Below are positions 45,227-56,995 of a DNA stretch of 64,000 bases, one piece after another. Each line of letters starts with the position of its first letter. Position 1 is the first letter of the stretch. The notes under the pieces are model-generated. The model was not told the origin of the DNA. It did no database searches and saw nothing but the letters and a program-made list of their open reading frames with translations. Both the position numbers and the translations under genes were made by a program. The stretch is from positions 1 to 64,000 of the forward strand of contig WHVD01000201.1 of the NCBI GenBank assembly GCA_015178975.1. The letters are read 5' to 3'. This DNA is from Hysterangium stoloniferum (lineage: Eukaryota; Basidiomycota; Agaricomycetes; Hysterangiales; Hysterangiaceae).

Positions 45227-48200
45227 ATGGACATCTCAGTCTCTGGGATATCGTTTTCATTCCAGCCTTCAGAACTTTATGAACAAACCTCGACTCTTCA
45301 ATATGTAAACTCGCAGCTTGTTGCGCACGGTTTTGCGAGATCGCCAGGGTTGCTGCTTGATGGGTTGCCTGTTGAGGAGGGGGAGAAAGTTATCAAGTGT
45401 TTGATGGGGATGTTAAGTCAGCGTATTGTGAGTAGTTTTGTTGTTTTTGTTGTTTTTGATGGCAGTAGGTGGCTAAGATACTGATATAGGAGGATGCTAA
45501 ACGAACTGAAGAGCTGGGCTCCAAGTTACGAAAACTTATGTATGAGAATGATCGGCTTCAGTCTATGCATCGGACGGCCGTAGAAACAGGAGCGAATGCC
45601 GAACGAGAAATGAACCTTCACAAGTCTAAACTAGTGTATGTACACAAGTGATTCTAATACATTTCATAACCGCTAATATGGTCTGCGTCACACAGTGCTG
45701 TACAGAAACAGCACACATCTGAAATTACAGCACACAAACAAACGTCCTCAGAGCTCCAGAAGACTCGCACTGCTTTACAGTACCTACGTTCCACCACACA
45801 AAACGAGCTCAAGCGCAAAGACAAAGAAGTAGAGCGCATGCTCGAGCGGTGGAGTAAAGTCGCAGACTCACAGATGAAGCTCTCAGGTATCAACAGCGGT
45901 CTTCATTGCGCGAATTACGCTGCTGCAACTGAGGAGCTGGTGAGAGGGAAAGGCATTATGGAGGAGGCATTGGAACAGGCGGAGGAGGCGAGGGGAGAGC
46001 TTGTGAAAGAGAATGAAGGATTTAGGTCTGTTATTTTTGGTACGGCGAAAGTGCTGCAGAATATTACGTACGATGTGAAGTCACGAGGAGCTGATGGGCA
46101 TGTTGAGGAGGTGAGTTGGTAGTTGTGGATATCTGCCGATATTGAGATTATTTTGGTTTTCTTTCACAGCCGTCACATCTGACGCCTACGGCAGTCTTTG
46201 CACCTCCCACTTCGTCACTTTCGCATCCTGACAATGCGCACACGAAGCTTCGGGAACTGTTCTCAGCACTTCGGGACGCTGTATCTACCCTGCCTAGCCA
46301 AGAGGATCCTCGAACTTCCTCTAAACCCCAGACCTCTGGCGAGGATGTTGCAAAACTCAAAGAAATTATTACCTCCCTTCATACAGAACTTGGTATGTAA
46401 ACTATTGCTTAACACATCTTATCACTCGTTGTTAATACACAAGCTGCTGCTCTTCAGGACAACTTCGTGAAGCCTCTGCCACAGCTTCAACAGAGGCCCA
46501 GAAAGTCTTTGATCGCTATACGAAGGATGCCTCAGAGCGTCTTCGCGCTACTCGACACGCGACTGCTGACTTGAGCATCGAGCTTATTGGCCAGCCGGAG
46601 CAGGATGAACTACGCAATGCACTTGAGAGTCGTACGAAGGAGCTCGAAGTTGAACGAGCGCGTTTCACGGAGGCTACGGTAAAACTGGGTAGGGAGAAAG
46701 CCGCGTTGGAGGTTTGTGTAATGCTATTGTTCATGGAGGTGTGGTAATGCTGATTACCCTGTAACGTGTCATACAGGAAGAGAGGATGAAGCTGGTTGAG
46801 GAGAAACGAAGATGGGCCGTGGAACAGATGTTGGCTGAGCTTCCGCCAACCCCAGGACCGGATCTTGATCTTGTGTCCACAGCCCAAACTACATCCCCTT
46901 CGAAACCAACCAAGGCAAAATTGAAGCCATCATCTCCTCACAGAGTGAGGGGATCGAAAGGCGGCTTGAGATCGCCTAAGAAGAGTGGGGTGATGTTGAA
47001 GTCACCGAGTAGGAAGAATGCTAGTGCATTGGCGAAACGTGTTACGTTTGAGGTGGGGAATGGACTGGAAGAGGAGAATGTGGAGTCTGTGTCCGTGCAC
47101 CATTCTATTAAACGCGTGAAGATGCGTAGGGAAACTAAGCTGTTTGAGACGGTGGACGTGTTGTATGATCCGGAGGATCAGTGTCAAAGTGATCATGGTG
47201 GGTCGAGGAAACAAGGTGGCCGGGACCAAGAGATTGCAGTGACGGCGGCTCATGGGGAGGAGTTATATCGTTCGACGACGCCTGAGGACCCACCTCCTGT
47301 CATGCATGAGGATTTAGCATTGCGTTCACGAGTAGCGGGCGTGGTTTCCACGGGGGGATCGTCCGCTATTGCCTCAGTATCGGGACCAGCACCAGCGACC
47401 AAGCCGAGAACATCATTCCCCCTTGTTTTACCGACCACGTTCACATTACCCCCGTCCTCCCCTGCGTCGTCTTTATCATTGCAACCTCTTCCTATTGCGT
47501 CATCATCTTTGTCTTCAATGTCATTATCATCAGCACAAGCTCCAGCTCCAGCGGAAGTACCAGCGCAAGCACCAGCAGCACAACAAGCACCAGCACAAGC
47601 TGTTGCATCAACCCAACCATCCTCTTCTTCCAATTCTGCTACCAGTTCTTCCCCCTCCCCTACCTCGAGCTTCGACAAAATTCCCCTCATGCCTCGCCGC
47701 CTGTTCCCCTCTCCCCGCACGCCCCGCGCCGCCTTCAATGGACATACCAAAAAGCACGCATACAGTCCTGCGAAACCATCCCCGCTTTCGCGGATACTTA
47801 TGATTGCGGATTCGCCGCCGTCGCCTGCTGTGGAAGCTATCCTTGAAGAGGATGAAGGGGATGAGGCGTGTTTGGATGCGGAGCCGATGATTTTGAAGAA
47901 GGGACTGGGCTTGGAGCCGATTGATGAGCCGAGTCCGTTGAGGGAAAGGACGGAGGGTGAAGCTAATGATAATGACAAGGACGGCAGTGAGGGTCGGAAT
48001 GGAGGTGAAGATGACAAGACTGGTGGGGTGGTGGCGGTGGTTGTGGACAAGAATGCAATGAAGGAGAAGGAGAGGGAGAAGGAGAAGCGGTTTACAAGAG
48101 GGGAAAAGGGCAAGGGACGGGCGGTTGAGAAGGAAAATATTGGAGTGGTTGCGCAGGTCGCGCTCCCAGTGAAGAAACCCGTCTTGAAGATGGTCGCGCC

Positions 48201-48411
48201 AGGGAGATCTAAGGCTGCTGCTGCTCCTGCCTCTGGTCCTGCTTCTTCGAGGAGCGGGATGTCTAAGAAGCCGACGCCTGTGGAGAGTTTGGCGTCGAAG
48301 GGGGCGAAGGGGGCTGTGAGTTCTGGTGGTGGGGTTAAGGTTAAACCAGGTGGTGCGAGGAGGGTTCCTGTTGGGAGTGTGGGGGCGGGGAGGATCTCGG
48401 GAAGGATGTGA
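45227..48411 (+). CDS. ADIP-domain coiled-coil protein (SSX2IP/ADIP-like)
   Basis: Six exons with short introns (45427-45489, about 45636-45695, 46112-46169, 46393-46458, 46711-46777). The N-terminus MDISVSGISFSFQPSELYEQ, LQYVNSQLVAHGFA and LLLDGLPVEEGEKVIKCLMG followed by NDRLQSMHRTAV, NAEREMNLHKSKL, SSELQKTRTALQYLR and KRKDKEVERMLERW match the ADIP (afadin and alpha-actinin binding) domain. In animals such proteins act at centrosomes and cell junctions. Two further coiled-coil stretches follow (EEALEQAEEARGELVKENEG; DELRNALESRTKELEVERAR). The last exon (46778-48411) is disordered: SP/KSP-rich, then a Pro/Ala/Gln run (PAEVPAQAPAAQQAPAQAVA), acidic blocks and a basic Gly/Ser-rich tail. A role at the spindle pole or in microtubule organisation is inference. 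The start at 45227 puts the conserved block at the N-terminus, as in relatives. Confidence 0.82.
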
Positions 48412-48764
48412 GGTGACCGATGAATCATGATTCGAAGACATGAGTCTGTGCATGCGAGTTTTCATCTTTATCCCATTCTGTTATGATCGTTTCATGTCTA
48501 CCTTCATGATCATGTACCATGTTCCTGCCGAATATCGAAACGCTAAATCAACCTCTTAACTCGCATGAAAAAAAAACTATCAAATTGAATGCATTCATTA
48601 TTTGTTTCTACTGTCTTTTCTTTTCTTTTCTTTTCTTTTTGTCTAAATGTGTCTGAGGGAGTATCCGCATCTACATTTGTAGACTATTAGAATTGTCCGT
48701 CCTCATTCTTCTTGTCTATAGTCATAGTCGCTAGCATACACCACCGTCGGCCAGTATCCACCGA
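48412..48764. repeat. Convergent intergenic region with a pyrimidine microsatellite
   Basis: Separates two convergent genes. It holds an A8 run near 48568 and a (TTTTC)n tract at about 48614-48640. Both 3' ends probably terminate here. Confidence 0.7.
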
Positions 48765-50743
48765 TCACTATAAAATGACACAACATCAGTTTCATTCTAA
48801 TACGAAGCGGCACCGAAAACTCACCGTAATGACTGTCGGCTCCTCTCTCCCCAAAAACTCCACCAGCCTACTAACCTTCAATGCGACCTCAATAAGTCCT
48901 TTTAAGCCCTCCTCAGTCTTCTTCCCCATCTCTCTTTCATCTTTCGTGTACCGCTCCACATACATCCTCACCGTCGCACCCTGACTCCCAGTTCCACTCA
49001 AGCGGAACACAACGCGACTTCCATCGCTGAATTGTACAATTTGGCCCTGATTTTTGCTGACGCTGTGGTCGATAGGGTCGGTGTAGGTGAAATTAGAGAC
49101 TCTGGAGATCGTGAATTCTTGCTTTGTGCTAGGGCTGGTGTGCTTTGTGTTTACGAGCGATTGGGCGGTTATGTGCTCGTTCAACGCGCTGACGAGATTC
49201 TGTGCGCCCGTGCTGCTCACTTCTTCGTAGTCGTAACGGGAGAAGAAGGACCGGCCATAGATCCGGTAGTGGCGCTGGAGTATGTCGTTTATCCCGATTG
49301 GAGCAGTGTGGTCGGGGAAGTAAGTGGGCTTGGTGCTGGGGTGGTTGGCGGCGGCGATGATGTTGAGCCAGGCGATTACGGCCCACAAGCCATCTTTTTC
49401 GCGGATGTGGTCTGAGCCTGTGCCAAAGGATTCTTCACCGCAAATGGAGAGGCGGCCGGCGTCCATGAGGTTTCCGAAGAATTTCCAGCCTGGGGTGGGT
49501 TAGGTGTTACTGGATGGCATGTGCGTAGGTACGGGGCACTCACCAGTAGGAACCTCAAAAACCTCAAGACCCTTCTTCTTCCCCACAAGATCAATAGCCT
49601 CCGACGTTGGCATACTCCTGGCAAAGCCCTTCACACCCCCCTTCTTGAAGTATGGAATCACCTCCGCCCAATCCGCAATGATGGCAACAGAATCAGACGG
49701 GGTGACAAATGCGCCTTTGCCATAGATCATGTTACGGTCACCATCGCCGTCACTCGCCGCACCGAACGGGATATTGTTCTCCTCGACGGCAGAGACGAGG
49801 CTGTGGGCGTAGGTGAGGTTGGGGTCTGGGTGGCCACCCCCAAAGTCTGGGAGAGAGACAGCATTTTGGACGGAGGATGCGGGGAGGGCCAGGGTGTCGA
49901 GGAGGATCGCGCGGGCGTAGGGACCAGTGACGCCATGGAGGCCATCGAAGAGGACGCGGAAGGAGGGGGTGGTGGAGAGGAAGGATTTGATGAGGGGGAA
50001 GTCGAAGATGGAGGCGAGGAGGGCGACGTAGTCGGAGACGGAGTCGATTATAGTGACTTTGGAAGGACCGTAGCTCGTTTCTCCAATTTTGGAGAGGTCG
50101 ACCTAGGGTGTGTGGGTTAATTGAGCAGTTAGAAGTGTAAGGACGTGCATGTATGTACTTTTGGCGCAGACAGGACCTTGTAGCTTGTAATGGTCTTTGT
50201 CTTTTCAAAGATCTTGTCGGTGATGCTCTCAGGTGCTGGGCCACCGTTTGACACGTTGTACTTGATGCCAAAGTCATTGTCAGGACCGCCGGGGTTGTGG
50301 CTGGCAGTGAGGAGGATCCCACCATCTGCCTTGTACTTGCGAATGATGTTGCTCGCGGCAGGAGTGGACAAGATACTGTCTTTGCCTACGATAAAATGCG
50401 CGACGCCGTTGGCAGCACCAATCTTGAGGATGGTTTCTACTGTTGGTTGGGAGAAGAAACGGCCATCACCACCAATGACGACCGTTGCACCTTTTAATGG
50501 TACCGCGTCGAAGATCGCTTGAACGAAATTTTCCGTGTAGTGCTATTGGAGTTATCTGTCAATCGATGTCGATTAGGTCGATGTTGGGCATGGCTGACCT
50601 CTTGTTGGAAGACTTTCACCCTAATGAACGATGAGCGAGAACGGATGTGAAAAGGAGAGTATTCACCTCTTCCTAAGACCAGAAGTGCCTGGCTTTTGTC
50701 CTTCATAGGGTTTTGTAGGGATCTCTTGTATGTCGAATGGCAT
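48765..50743 (-). CDS. PGM: Phosphoglucomutase
   Basis: This enzyme interconverts glucose 1-phosphate and glucose 6-phosphate in the cytosol, linking glycolysis with UDP-glucose, trehalose, glycogen and cell-wall glucan synthesis. Start MPFDIQEIPTKPYEGQKPGT at 50743 with SGLRKR at the first splice site. FVQAIFDAVPLKGATVVIGG and the phosphoserine loop TASHNPGGPDNDFG (near 50295-50255) follow. The metal loop is FGAASDGDGDRNMIYG (near 49765-49725), and the sugar-binding CGEESFGTGSDHIREKDGLW is near 49440-49390. The C-terminal phosphate-binding RLSGTGSQGATVRMY lies near 49005-48960. The protein should end in EEPTVIT: a GT-AG intron at 48768-48823 follows the last Thr codon, so the TGA at 48767-48765 stands alone in the last exon. 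All catalytic parts are intact. Confidence 0.95.
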
Positions 50744-51643
50744 GGTGAAGAGGAAGACTGGATGGAGACCAGTGGGGGTGGACCCGGTTCATTCTTTAAG
50801 GAAAATACGTCACGAACGTGATACTAATCCCAAATCAGGGCTGGCCTCATCGACATCGTTAATTTTCAATATACCTTGGCCGTAATCACTCCGACCGCAA
50901 CCTTGACTCGTTTACAGCTTCGGATGACCACTTTAGCTCACGGATCATGAAGATCATTGACGATCAAGCTCAAGGAACCACCAAGTCAAACAAGCCGTCA
51001 ACGTTGAGTACAAGTAACACAGGGCTTTCAAGACGGCGTGTACCTATGTCATAGTATAAATACTTGTACTTGTGGCGTATTACAAGGTACACGGTCAAGT
51101 ATAGTACCTGATGTACGAGATTTCCCTCAGGAACGGCAAGCTGAGAGCGCCAACGTGGTGCCATCTAGTCTTGAGTTGATACCTTCAAACATCGTCACTT
51201 GAGGCTTTAATCAATTTCCCTCTTATAAGGGGCATCTGATCGCTAGTATCCCAAAAGATTTCCAGTTCAACCGAGTGGGTAGCCAACAACTTGGTATCAG
51301 TCTATATGGTACGTGTACTTAATCTACTAGCTGCGTCGACATTCTTATGCACGAGGAAATAAGAGGATAATATCATGAAGCTTGTTAGATCTGATTGCAC
51401 ATTCTACTATATAAATTCGTTAATACTTTGCTATATAAAGTCAGATTCAACATTGTGGTTGACGTCGTCAAATTCGTAAGATGGGGGGAGGCATGCAAAT
51501 CGAACGTGACATGATTTCTAATTTCTGCCAGTAGATCTTGTTTACCAGTCCAACGCATCTATCAGCGGTTCTTCGTCGTGGTGCATCCCGTTGACAAGCA
51601 GTTTAGGCCTCTTGTAGATTCAAGTTAACTCGGAGGTAGACCC
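50744..51643. other. Shared upstream and downstream region, no gene seen
   Basis: Lies between the start of phosphoglucomutase and the end of BCS1-E, both minus strand. It should hold the PGM promoter (GTCACGAACGTG near 50809). Short frames inside show no protein-like features. Confidence 0.5.
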
Positions 51644-54177
51644 TCAGCAATGGTTACCCATCGGCCCAGGATCCGCTCCCGCAGGCGATATAGACCCCTG
51701 CTCCGTCATAAAATCGGGGGGCGTCACAGAAACCGGTGGGGGTATCCGAATCAACGGAGCTGGTGGGCACAGGACAGGGGCAGAATATGGATACATCGAT
51801 CCTCCCATAGGTATCGGCGGCGGATACCTCGCCATCGCATTCCCAATCCCAGCAATAACAGCCTCACTAACCCCAAGCTGCTCCTCCACCTTCGCCCGCT
51901 TCACCTTTTCCTTCCTCACCCGCTCCTTCTCCGCCATCTCAGCCCTCAACGCGCGCTCCTTCGCAGCCCACGCCTCAACTTCCTCCGCTGCGTCGACAGG
52001 CCGCAGTTTATGGTCCAGGAAATACCCCTGCAGTTCCGCGATGCTGAATTCGTATTCTGAAAGCCGGTCTGCGAATGTGTCCGCGAGAAGCGCGAGTTTT
52101 TCGTCTGGTACGGATTGCAGGATTGGGTGGCCGCCGATTGTTGGGGCCTTGCGCATGTTGTTGGAGCCAAAGAGGGTAGGAGGGAAGAAACGGTTAAAGA
52201 GGGCGCGACATTGCGCCCGGGTGGCGAGTTTATAGGGTATTTTGCGGTCGATGCGGCCCGGTCGGAGGAGGGCGGGGTCGAGGCGTTCAATGTGGTTTGT
52301 CTAATGATGAGAGGCGTTAATGAAAAGTGAGGGATATAATATGATAGAAGATCATGTACTGTCGCGAAAAATATTTTTCCTTCTTCTGTAGATACCAAAA
52401 CCAATTAGTACACTGTGCCACGGCATATAATGAACAGTGACCAACCTGACCCAATTCCATCCAACACATTCAACAGACCCGATAACGTAATCTGTGAGGT
52501 GCGATTCCACCCGCCCCAGGCCATGGGGCCATAAGGGTTAGGCTGTGAATCGCTAGCCCCTTCGGTTTCGTCCGTTCGCGAGGGGAATGCACAGTCAATA
52601 TCTTCAATGAGGAGGATTCCACGGTGAGGGAGGCTGGAGACGGCGGCGGCGAGTTGAGTGTCGTCGAGACTGATATTGTGGAAGAGGGAGAGGGAAAAGG
52701 GGTTAATAATAGTCGGTTCACATAGGGATTTAGGAGACGTACCCAGTGGCGGAGAGGGAGAGAAAGTAAATATCGAGGCCTAATTCACCTGCCTGTGGTT
52801 TGATTTGGTTTAAAATTTACGAATATATGACATATTGGGACATACGATTGTGTATACAGTCGAGGCTTTACGAAATAGAGATCAGCGTATTAAAAACAAA
52901 AATACAATCTTAACGCACTTTTTCCTGTTCCAGGAGGACCGTACAACAAATACCCTCGACGATGGGGGATACCCGCTTTGATGTACCTTTAAAAAAGAAA
53001 AAAAATTCAGCCGTCGACATCCCAAACTTGGTGAGATGCAATCATACCAATCCTCTAATTCCATAAACTCCCTCGCATCGTTTATAAGATCTTTAACGGC
53101 ATTGCCTTCAAGTAACAACGAGTCGATCGGTCGGCGGCGTTTTGTTTGAACGTTGGACCAGTTAAATTGGCCTGGGGGCCCCATACCCTGTGATAGCAGT
53201 TAGAATTAAACTGATTGCAACAAAGCGTTTATAATGATGTACATTTGCGCCTTGAGAGTGAATGGTGATTTGAGGTTTTCTAGGGTGGGCCAAGATTTTC
53301 GGATTAGAATGCATGTAGTACTGGTGGAAGGATTGGACTTACGAGCTTTCCATGTATCGGAGCCGACACTCTTCCACAAATTCAAAAAGGGCAGATTTTC
53401 GACGAGTGTATATCCTAAAAGCGAGAATTAATGTTAATTCCATAGAGACACATAAAAATATTCTCACTTCAAAAACAACGAATGCGGAATCCTGTTAGAT
53501 GTAAACGGTCCAGCATCGTACCCATCATTAGTGTACATAGGCGGGGCAGCGGAATACGGCTGCGTCACTTCGAGGAAATACCCCTTCCAACGGAAAAATT
53601 GCGTGATTGTATAACTAGGGACGTAATCGACGTGCGTTTCTGTATGTTCGCCTGGGGAGGGCTCAGTTTCAAGCTTCCATTTGCGGCGGGAAGAGCGGGA
53701 TTCGACGACAAAGTCATAGGGGGTGCGCCAAATTTTTTCTTTTGTCTAAGGGGGGGTTGTAAGCGTTATGTTCCTTCTGAATATGATCATCGAGAACGGC
53801 GAAGCAACAAGTGCTTACCAGGTATGAGACGAGCCATTGATAAGTTGGGTCGTGGGATTTGAATTCCCCTGTTACTGAATATCCTACATGTACGTGCCAC
53901 CCACGACAATTATAATAGAGCAACAATAATAATAAAACGACGGCTTACGAAACCTGAACATTCCAACAATCGACCTGTACATCCTCCTCCCCGTTTCAAT
54001 CACGGAGCCTAAAAAAAGTAACTTGACAGCATCCCACACGATGGGGCTCGCAACTAAAGACGGAAATGACACGGAGATTCCTAAAAGACCTGCGATCCAA
54101 TTCAGTAGTCCAACCCATGGTGCCCATTCCATCGACGCAAGGCCAGCGCCACTGGCTATTGAGGCTGCGGAGAGCAT
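51644..54177 (-). CDS. BCS1-like AAA ATPase E
   Basis: The start at 54177 gives [20 protein letters not shown], and [21 protein letters not shown] sequence follows with [20 protein letters not shown] in exon 1. Next come [68 protein letters not shown] and [18 protein letters not shown] (Walker A, near 52925-52975). Then come [19 protein letters not shown] (Walker B), [19 protein letters not shown] and [20 protein letters not shown], the C-terminal [20 protein letters not shown] and a helix of charged residues. The tail is Pro-rich ([18 protein letters not shown]). The intron pattern inside the AAA core is like D and F. It is transcribed away from the other copies. Confidence 0.88.
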
Positions 54178-55190
54178 TAAAATATGATGGTGGTGGACGG
54201 AAGTGAAGTTCAGAAAGCAGCCACTGGGCTTTATTATGCTCGAATCCGACTCATCGGGACGGTTCCGCAAATTGGGTATGCATGGTGTGGACGCCTTGAG
54301 GCAGTGGCTATGTAGATATATGACTCGGGGGCACGCTTCGAGCGATGCGCGTGCCACCCAGTCTATGCTTCCGTCGCCACTAAGCGGTGTACAACTAGTA
54401 CAATCAAAGGAAAAGCCAAAACTCAAAAGGATTCACTAATTAGAGGTTCCTTTTAGTTCAACTCGCCGTAACAATTTACTTGCTATATCATAGCCTGGGA
54501 AAGCCTTGTATCGAGTTCATCTATTGTGCTACTTAGTTTGGGCTCAGATATTTGACCAGCGGGTCTTGTTTCAACCAATCGCATCGAAATCACAGGGAGT
54601 AATTAAATTAACCAGTATAACCATGTTTGTCAACTTGGAGAGCCTCTCGGTGTTTGGGGAAGTGCGTTGGAAGCATCGTCAAAAAACCTAAAAAGGTTCA
54701 CTCGATCGGAGAAATTATGAGGGCTACACTGCCACATAGATTCTGTGAAAGGACCCTCTTAAGCCAAGTAGCTTTGCGGGTTTTTAAATAAAGAAGGATA
54801 TACGAGAGTGATTCGGAGGAAGAAACTGCACACTATATATTGCGCCGCTGAGTGGTCGAATTCTAATTAAATCATGTTATCTCTATCAATTAGAATAAAG
54901 GGGGAATACCCTATTCATGGGATTAATACGTTGGAAAAGACGACCCGACCAGAGGACTACCACGTATTTATCCCGGGTAAAAATATCATCATGTGCACAA
55001 AAGCGCTGTTGTTACACGTATCTAACCTAACTAATCACAAATTTGTCTACATACTTCACAGGATAGGAAGATGGAACAGGGTATCTGCAGGGATGGAAAA
55101 TATAAAAAGGGCGACCCTGCCAGATAACCAACCCTCCAGAGAAATGGTAAACAGAGCGAGAAAAAGGTGAAGGCACACTGGTCGCCGATG
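54178..55190. other. Intergenic, no gene seen
   Basis: Upstream region of BCS1-E on the minus strand. Short frames only; an imperfect inverted repeat ATTCTAATT/AATTAGAAT spans 54860-54896. Confidence 0.45.
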
Positions 55191-55196
55191 CAAGAG

Positions 55197-55797
55197 CTAC
55201 ACGACGCGTTCAACATACACCCGAAGAAGCCTAGAGATGACGCCAGCGAAAATGAAGCCAAGCTGGGAATTAAAGATGGAAGTGATGATAGTGAGAAAGG
55301 TGATAGGACTGGCGGGGAGCCCATACCACGGTGGGGAAGAGGTTGAAGGAGGATAGAAGCGGCGGCGAGGAATTGTGCTTTCAGTTAGGCACGTCAGAAG
55401 TTCACACAGTGTGCGACGCAGATTGGTGAGAATACTTTTAGGACTGGAACTCCTCGGCGGAGGAGCACGAGGCAAAGGTGACACAAGGCTGGACAACCAA
55501 ACCGTACTGAGAGCGCTGAAGATAAGAAAGAACACCAGTGGACATCGCTAGCATCTCGTGGATGCGGTGATAAACGCCGCCGAGGGGGAAGGGAAGTCCT
55601 CGAGATACCGGCCACTACAAAGAAGTGAGAGGAAACGAGGTGGCGTTCATGAAGGCGCCAGCGGCGAAGGGATCAATGAGCAGCTTCGTAATACTATCAG
55701 GAGATCGCTGAGAAATACAAGTACGACCAAGGAGTGTAGCTGTTATGAAAACAACGCAGGCAGCAGCGTAGAACAGGAAGCACGAAGAGAGGTTCAT
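55197..55797 (-). CDS. Possible small membrane or secreted protein, spliced
   Basis: A minus-strand ATG at 55797 opens MNLSSCFLFYAAACVVFITA, a hydrophobic start typical of a signal or anchor, to a stop at 55615. Downstream in another frame 55535-55197 carries two more hydrophobic stretches (FFLIFSALSTVWLSSLVS; PITFLTIITSIFNSQLGFIF). An intron between them is plausible, but I could not place one that keeps frame. No family is recognised. It may be a decayed gene or chance. Confidence 0.25.
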
Positions 55798-56995
55798 AAA
55801 ATCAGGCGAGATACCTCATCTTCGAAGAAAAGACAAATCTACGCCCTCGTCCAAATATCGGAAGCTCGCTGATTATAACCCCCGAGGAAAGAGGTCGATT
55901 GGCATTCTTACGCAGTTCAAAGCGGGGTATATTGCACCATGACATCTGTACTAAAACAAGCCAGCCGAATACCCGGAAAAAGAGAAGTCGGTGATACGTT
56001 CTAAAGCTAAGAAAGAAATTCGGAAGTTGAGCCAGCTCAATATGGAAACTCTCATATACCCAGATAACATTAAATATGTGGATTCCACATAGCTTATTAA
56101 AAATAGTATGAGTTGACTCTATTGCAATACACAATATACAAGGGTTTAATAAGCTTGTAATAAAAGTACTTTGTGTCTCAATATCTTGTGTCAGTTAGTG
56201 TAGCACCTCCTGACAATATAGGTTGGATGCTCTGGGAGGTGTATAGTGGTTCTGACACACATTAACCTCCAAATGCATGGTCCACAATTAGCATCTTCAT
56301 ATGAAAAGTTGCAATAATTGGTGGACTCCCCCTATAAAAAGGTGTGTTTCATCATCAAATTTAACATAGCTTTGGCTTGCAGACATTTTCCGGGGTGGCG
56401 AGATAGGGAGCGCCTCTATAATGATGGAAACAGAGTTCAGCTATACTGCCCTTATAGACTACAATGGATTCTATATTTAACAAAGAACAAAAATGCACTG
56501 AAGTTACGTTCCTGGCCTGCGCATCAATGGGCTCTTCCTACATTGGGCAGGATTATCTCACAGCAATAATGTGAACTGAAATGATGTGGAGTTCGAGTCG
56601 GGCCGTCGTTTCCGAATCAAGACTGTCAGGGATATAAATATACCGGAACAAGATTTAAATCCGAGTGAAAATCTAGCGAAATCCAGAGGCAAATAAATGT
56701 TGCTATGATCACTATCCCTGCCTCTGTCAACATCGATTTTAACTTGTTCTCGATGCTCTTGTATCAGGATCTTTCCGTGGGTCAAGATTGGGATAAATAA
56801 GGATTTTTGTACAGAGATTGTTCGTCACCATATCCCTAAAGATAGAGAAAAACACGAACAGGAAAACAACAATGGTAGGATACAACAAAGCGGGGAAATA
56901 TCTATGTATCTAAGCAGGGAAGTGGAGATCTACAAGATAGTAATACGCCACATGTAAATCTAAGTCTAGAAATCATTGCACAATGTGAAGCGGAT
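55798..56995. other. Gene-poor stretch with a possible LTR end
   Basis: On the minus strand TGTGTCAGAACCACTATACA (from 56264 leftward) and the reverse context at 56205 look like the start of a retrotransposon LTR, but no matching end or target duplication was found. A TATAAAAAGG string occurs at 56331. No gene is called. Confidence 0.3.

Noticed and set aside
47250..48428. 392-codon open frame on the minus strand
   Set aside because: It is antisense to the low-complexity last exon of the ADIP gene; its Ser/Pro/Leu-rich content is what a mirrored Lys/Glu/Ala/Pro-rich exon gives.
56205..56270. Possible LTR end TGTGTCAGAACC on the minus strand
   Set aside because: No second end, no target duplication and no related copy found in the window.
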